A stretch of 8,439 nucleotides of DNA from an uncultured Phycisphaerales bacterium (lineage in GTDB: Bacteria > Planctomycetota > Phycisphaerae > Sedimentisphaerales > Anaerobacaceae): NCBI GenBank assembly GCA_937927975.1, contig CALEZT010000189.1, positions 1 to 8,439 on the forward strand, given 5' to 3'. Under the pieces are notes generated by a model. The model was not told the origin of the DNA and made no database searches. It worked only from the letters and a program-made list of their open reading frames with translations. Positions 6,424 to 8,439 of this stretch are shown here, in pieces (position 1 is the stretch's first letter; every line of letters begins with the position of its first letter). A program made the position numbers and the translations under genes.

Positions 6424-6499
6424 TCACTCTTCCGCCATGGGCGGGCATTTCGTAGAAGTATTGACCGGCGGCCTCTGGAGAGAGCCGGGTATGTGGCTT

Positions 6500-7210
6500 T
6501 CAGGCTTCTTCCTGGGGCTCGGGACGTTCCTGCGCGTATTCAATGACAGGCTCGGCCTTCTTGGCTTCCGGTTCCACTCCTGACTGGTCTCGCTCGCACG
6601 TCGACACTGGGCGCTCGGTTGGCTGGCCTACCTTGAGGTACTTCTCGACCCGCAGGTCGGCCTTGAGCGCAAAGAGGTTGCGGCTCTGGTTGCCAATCGT
6701 GCAGTCAAACAGGTCCGCCTTCTGGCGGATCTGGTTCACCTGGTTCTTGATCGTATAGGCGGATTTGTTCAGGACCCTTGCCACGTCCGCATAGGACATC
6801 CGCCGTCCCTTGTTCTGGAAGAAAACGGCCAGGACACGCTTCTGCTGCTCCGTGAACTGCTCGATATCAAACTGCTGGGCCGGGCTCGCATAGGCCGGTT
6901 GCGTGAAAAGGAAACGGTCGTTGTCCGCAGCGCGTCGGACAGCCTGGCGGGTTGGCACGGGTTGCCCGGCCGGGATGGCGACCTTCTGTTCCAGGGTCTG
7001 GAGCCTCTGCCCATGTTCCTGCAGGCGTGCCTCGTGGGCAGTGAGCTGGTCGTCATGTCTCTTGATTGTGATGTCGATTGTGCCGATCCGGCCGAGCAAT
7101 TGATCGATGTCGGTCCGCATGCCGGTAAGGGCCTCATTGGTCGCAGGAGCCGGGACTGGGCTGGCTTGCTCCTTGGCGACCCTTCTCCTGAGTAGATCGA
7201 GCCATCCCAT
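6500..7210 (-). CDS. Coiled-coil plus winged-helix DNA-binding protein
   Basis: This is a 236-aa protein. The N-terminus MGWLDLLRRR is short and amphipathic. Residues about 25-78 form a predicted coiled coil (DIDQLLGRIGTIDITIK, then HEARLQEHGQRLQTLEQ), pointing to oligomerisation. Residues about 116-192 are a winged helix-turn-helix (FTEQQKRVLAVFF, then MSYADVARVLNKSAYTIKNQVNQIRQKADLF, then a wing and LRVEKYLKV). The C-terminal 40 residues are charged and Pro/Glu-rich. I recall similar wHTH proteins from archaeal integrated elements, where they accompany Orc1/Cdc6-type genes; their function is not established. ATG 7210 is 2 nt after the stop of the upstream gene, so translation is probably coupled. 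GTG 7228, overlapping that stop, is an alternative. Likely roles are a replication or partition partner of the initiator, or a regulator. Confidence 0.75.
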   Translation of the reverse strand: MGWLDLLRRRVAKEQASPVPAPATNEALTGMRTDIDQLLGRIGTIDITIKRHDDQLTAHEARLQEHGQRLQTLEQKVAIPAGQPVPTRQAVRRAADNDRFLFTQPAYASPAQQFDIEQFTEQQKRVLAVFFQNKGRRMSYADVARVLNKSAYTIKNQVNQIRQKADLFDCTIGNQSRNLFALKADLRVEKYLKVGQPTERPVSTCERDQSGVEPEAKKAEPVIEYAQERPEPQEEA

Positions 7211-7212
7211 GG

Positions 7213-7539
7213 TCAATACCCCAGGCACCTCTGGTGCAGGTCCAGTTGGCGGGCCTCCTGTTCGAGCTTGGCCAGCTTCCTTTGAAGGGTTTCACGCAGC
7301 GGCGCAGGAATGGAGGCGCCGTGCTCGTGAAGAATGCCGTGGATCTGGAAGGCGGTGGATAAGAAGTGAGAGTATTTGTCCCTCAGGTCGGTGGGGGTCG
7401 GATCGTAGATCTGAAACGAAGGCGGCTGGTCCGGCCGGGCTTCTGACTGTTTCAACTGGCCCCAAGCCAGGAGGTCCTTCATGCGCCGCAGGCTTTCATC
7501 CAAGCTCCTCAGGCCGGCATGCAGGTCTATGTCTTCCAT
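7213..7539 (-). CDS. Small helical hypothetical protein, first gene of the wHTH operon
   Basis: This is a 108-aa protein with no recognised family. It is mostly helical: LHAGLRSLDESLRRMKDLL near the N-terminus and LRETLQRKLAKLEQEARQL near the C-terminus, with a Pro-containing middle (QPPSFQIYDPTPTDLR). There is no membrane segment. ATG 7539 coincides with the transcription start predicted from the TATA box, so the mRNA should be leaderless. The stop overlaps nothing but lies 2 nt before the wHTH gene, indicating an operon and a possible protein-protein partnership through the helical segments. The inference is of an accessory subunit. Coding status is supported by promoter position and tight coupling more than by homology. 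Confidence 0.65.
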   Translation of the reverse strand: MEDIDLHAGLRSLDESLRRMKDLLAWGQLKQSEARPDQPPSFQIYDPTPTDLRDKYSHFLSTAFQIHGILHEHGASIPAPLRETLQRKLAKLEQEARQLDLHQRCLGY

Positions 7540-7559
7540 CCAAAGTGAAGGTCAACAGC

Positions 7560-7577
7560 CTTTATAAGCTTTCCGCT
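7560..7577 (-). promoter_or_regulatory. Archaeal-type leaderless promoter of the 7539-6500 operon
   Basis: On the minus strand, GCGGAAAG (BRE-like) is followed by CTTATAAAGG. The TATA core (7561-7567) is centred 25 nt upstream of the ATG at 7539. This is the clearest promoter in the window and has the spacing expected for a leaderless archaeal transcript. Confidence 0.65.
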
Positions 7578-7627
7578 CACCAGCCATTGAGATTGCCTGC
7601 CTGCCACGGGTACAGTATCCTTCTCGT

Positions 7628-7693
7628 CTGGGCATGCACGGGGTGCATGCCCAGTGGTTGTTCGGTGGGCAAGGCCCACGCGTATGCCCACAC
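7628..7693. repeat. Cluster of TGGGC/GCCCA inverted repeats in the divergent intergenic region
   Basis: A perfect 12-bp inverted repeat CTGGGCATGCAC (7628-7639) pairs with GTGCATGCCCAG (7643-7654) across a GGG centre. GTGGGC (7665-7670) and GCCCAC (7674-7679) form a second repeat with an AAG centre. A further ATGCCCAC lies at 7684-7691. Five copies of the TGGGC/GCCCA core fall in 66 nt. This lies between the leftward wHTH/Orc1 genes and the rightward XRE gene, 60-120 nt upstream of the leaderless promoter. It suits an operator array for the XRE-like regulator or the wHTH protein, or initiator sites in an origin. Confidence 0.7.
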
Positions 7694-7729
7694 AAATGGT
7701 GTTGCCAAAGTCGCAGTTGGGGCACGAAT

Positions 7730-8110
7730 ATGGCAGACAAGCAGTTCCCGAATCTCACCCGCCGACAGGCCGGACTTCTGGTCAAGAGAGTGAACAAGGC
7801 ACTCGGTCTGGAAGTCGTTGCCATGCTATCGGAGTCAGGACTGAATCCAAACCACCTGGTTCGGTTCTTATCCATGGCTTCCCTGTGCCGCTGCCGCAGG
7901 CAGGAAATGGGGTTGAGTCTGAAGGAGGCTTCCCAGCAACTGAAAATCCCCCAGTATCGGCTCAGAGCGATCGAGGCCGGCATGCTCCCGCAGATTGCGA
8001 TGGCATCCCTCCATAGCTACGTTCAATTCCTGGGCCTGGCAGACCAGTTCGCGCATTGGCAGCGGGACAATACGGATGTCTATGATGAGATCGCGGGCGG
8101 ATCCAGGTAG
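7730..8110 (+). CDS. XRE-like helix-turn-helix regulator
   Basis: This is a 126-aa protein. Residues about 55-102 read as an XRE/lambda-repressor-like HTH (RRQEMGLSLKEASQQLKIP, then YRLRAIEAGMLP, then LHSYVQFLGL), placing it as a sequence-specific DNA-binding protein. The N-terminal 50 residues (KRVNKALGLEVVAMLSESGL) are a separate helical part without a recognised fold, and CRCR sits at the junction. The ATG at 7730 is chosen over the in-frame ATG at 7634 because the latter would run through the inverted-repeat cluster. GGGG at 7719-7722 gives a weak Shine-Dalgarno. No TATA box is seen at the expected distance, unlike the leftward genes. It is divergent from the wHTH operon, with the repeat cluster between them, so autoregulation and control of that operon are plausible. 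Confidence 0.7.
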   Translation: MADKQFPNLTRRQAGLLVKRVNKALGLEVVAMLSESGLNPNHLVRFLSMASLCRCRRQEMGLSLKEASQQLKIPQYRLRAIEAGMLPQIAMASLHSYVQFLGLADQFAHWQRDNTDVYDEIAGGSR

Positions 8111-8164
8111 TCACAGTTCCGGCGTGCCAGCGGTTGCCTGCTGCATGTGCCGTTCCCGGTGGAT

Positions 8165-8371
8165 TCAGTAGTACATATCGTCACGGTTGTCCAGGTCATC
8201 CCAATCGAGTGCGTCGGGGTCATAGTCATCATCTGGCTCTTCCTCGTGGGACTCGTGGAGATGGTCCAGAATTCGGTTGACCACCCTGCGAATGGCGCGG
8301 GTGTTCTCGCAGATTTCCTCCAGGGTTTGGATCGCCTTTTCGTTTTCAGATGGGTTTTCTTTTGGTGTCAT
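8165..8371 (-). CDS. Small highly acidic hypothetical protein
   Basis: This is a 68-aa protein. Residues about 9-40 form a helix (KAIQTLEEICENTRAIRRVV) with heptad-like hydrophobics. The rest is dominated by Asp and Glu (HEEEPDDDYDPDALDWDDL) and ends in DMYY. The strong negative charge recalls DNA-mimic or chaperone-like small proteins of mobile elements, but this is only composition. Start ATG 8371 is 22 nt from the genomic end of the contig, so its promoter is not visible. The gene converges on the XRE gene with 54 nt between stops. Coding status is moderately supported by protein-like composition. Confidence 0.5.
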   Translation of the reverse strand: MTPKENPSENEKAIQTLEEICENTRAIRRVVNRILDHLHESHEEEPDDDYDPDALDWDDLDNRDDMYY

Positions 8372-8393
8372 TTTGAAATGATAACGCGGAAGG

Positions 8394-8439
8394 AGATCGG
8401 AAGAGCGTCGTGTAGGGAAAGAGTGTAGATCTCGGTGGT
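8394..8439. other. Illumina TruSeq adapter read-through (artefact)
   Basis: From AGATCGGAAGAGC to the last base, 46 nt match the reverse complement of the Illumina universal adapter (AGATCGGAAGAGCGTCGTGT, then the GGGAAAGAGTGTAGATCTCG part, ending GGTGGT). It is not biological. Genomic sequence ends near 8393, and any frame reading into it (for example the plus-strand frame ending in IGRASCRERV) is spurious. Confidence 0.97.

Larger units (their letters stand above)
6188..6499. other. 312-nt repeat-rich region upstream of the Orc1/Cdc6 gene (candidate origin)
   Basis: No gene is seen. From right to left it holds a long inverted repeat GGATTGCG (6384-6391) with CGCAATCC (6416-6423), extendable by TGAG/TCA with a 2-nt bulge. 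The nested palindrome GCCCCATGGGGC (6405-6416) lies inside it. A GCGCC/GGCGC hairpin is near 6360-6372, GGGAC/GTCCC is at 6249-6264, and the TATA box is at 6228-6235. Archaeal origins commonly lie next to, often upstream of, the orc1/cdc6 gene, so this is one of three candidate origin sites in the window. No canonical ORB or mini-ORB sequence is recognisable. Confidence 0.45.

Noticed and set aside
6188..6448. N-terminal extension of the Orc1/Cdc6 frame to 6448
   Set aside because: It would translate the TATA box and inverted repeats. The extra sequence is Arg/Pro/Ala-rich and unlike the family. The start at 6187 fits the promoter.
7634..7729. Upstream ATG (7634) for the XRE-like gene
   Set aside because: The extra 32 residues are encoded by the inverted-repeat cluster, are Cys/Trp/Gly-rich, and do not look like a conserved domain.

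Overview
The window is the end of a metagenome-style contig with about 57-60% GC by eye. It carries two kinds of signal. The first comes from genes of a bacterial, Planctomycetes-like character: an Esterase D-type hydrolase, a 213-aa hypothetical protein, and a secreted DUF6807/PmoA-like protein. Two of these have purine-rich Shine-Dalgarno sequences. The second comes from archaeal features. There is an Orc1/Cdc6-type AAA+ replication initiator, a coiled-coil plus winged-helix protein of a type I associate from memory with archaeal integrated elements, and several promoters with archaeal geometry. In those promoters a TATA box is centred 25-30 nt upstream of a start codon, sometimes with a BRE-like GAAA tract, which predicts leaderless or nearly leaderless mRNAs. 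I cannot settle host identity by eye. The options are an archaeon rich in bacterial genes, a bacterium carrying an archaeal-type replicon or integrated element, or a chimeric contig.

Layout, left to right. Bases 3-1732 hold two rightward genes 8 nt apart: a 5'-truncated esterase fused to an unrelated upstream domain, and the hypothetical protein. Bases 1733-2141 are non-coding and hold a long-spaced inverted repeat (18 of 20 matching) around an orphan TATA element. Bases 2142-2876 encode a RecB/Cas4-like PD-(D/E)XK nuclease with four candidate Fe-S cysteines. Bases 3138-4121 encode the secreted DUF6807 protein. A leftward small endonuclease-fold gene (4180-4623) converges on it. Bases 4624-5098 are non-coding, with a strikingly C-rich, G-poor block and three related iteron-like repeats. 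Leftward genes follow: Orc1/Cdc6 (5099-6187), wHTH coiled-coil protein (6500-7210) and a small helical protein (7213-7539). The last two form an operon. The 312-nt gap upstream of the Orc1 gene and the 190-nt divergent region 7540-7729 are both rich in inverted repeats. A rightward XRE-like HTH gene (7730-8110) and a leftward very acidic small protein (8165-8371) close the window.

The final 46 bases (8394-8439) match the Illumina TruSeq universal adapter. They are a library artefact, so the last genomic base is about 8393.

Reading of the whole: 4180-8371 looks like the replication and control module of a plasmid or integrated element (initiator, DNA-binding partner, small accessory proteins, XRE-type regulator, nuclease, repeat-rich non-coding gaps). 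It adjoins, and may have taken up, genes of Planctomycetes-like origin. Family assignments rest on motif recognition without any database search.
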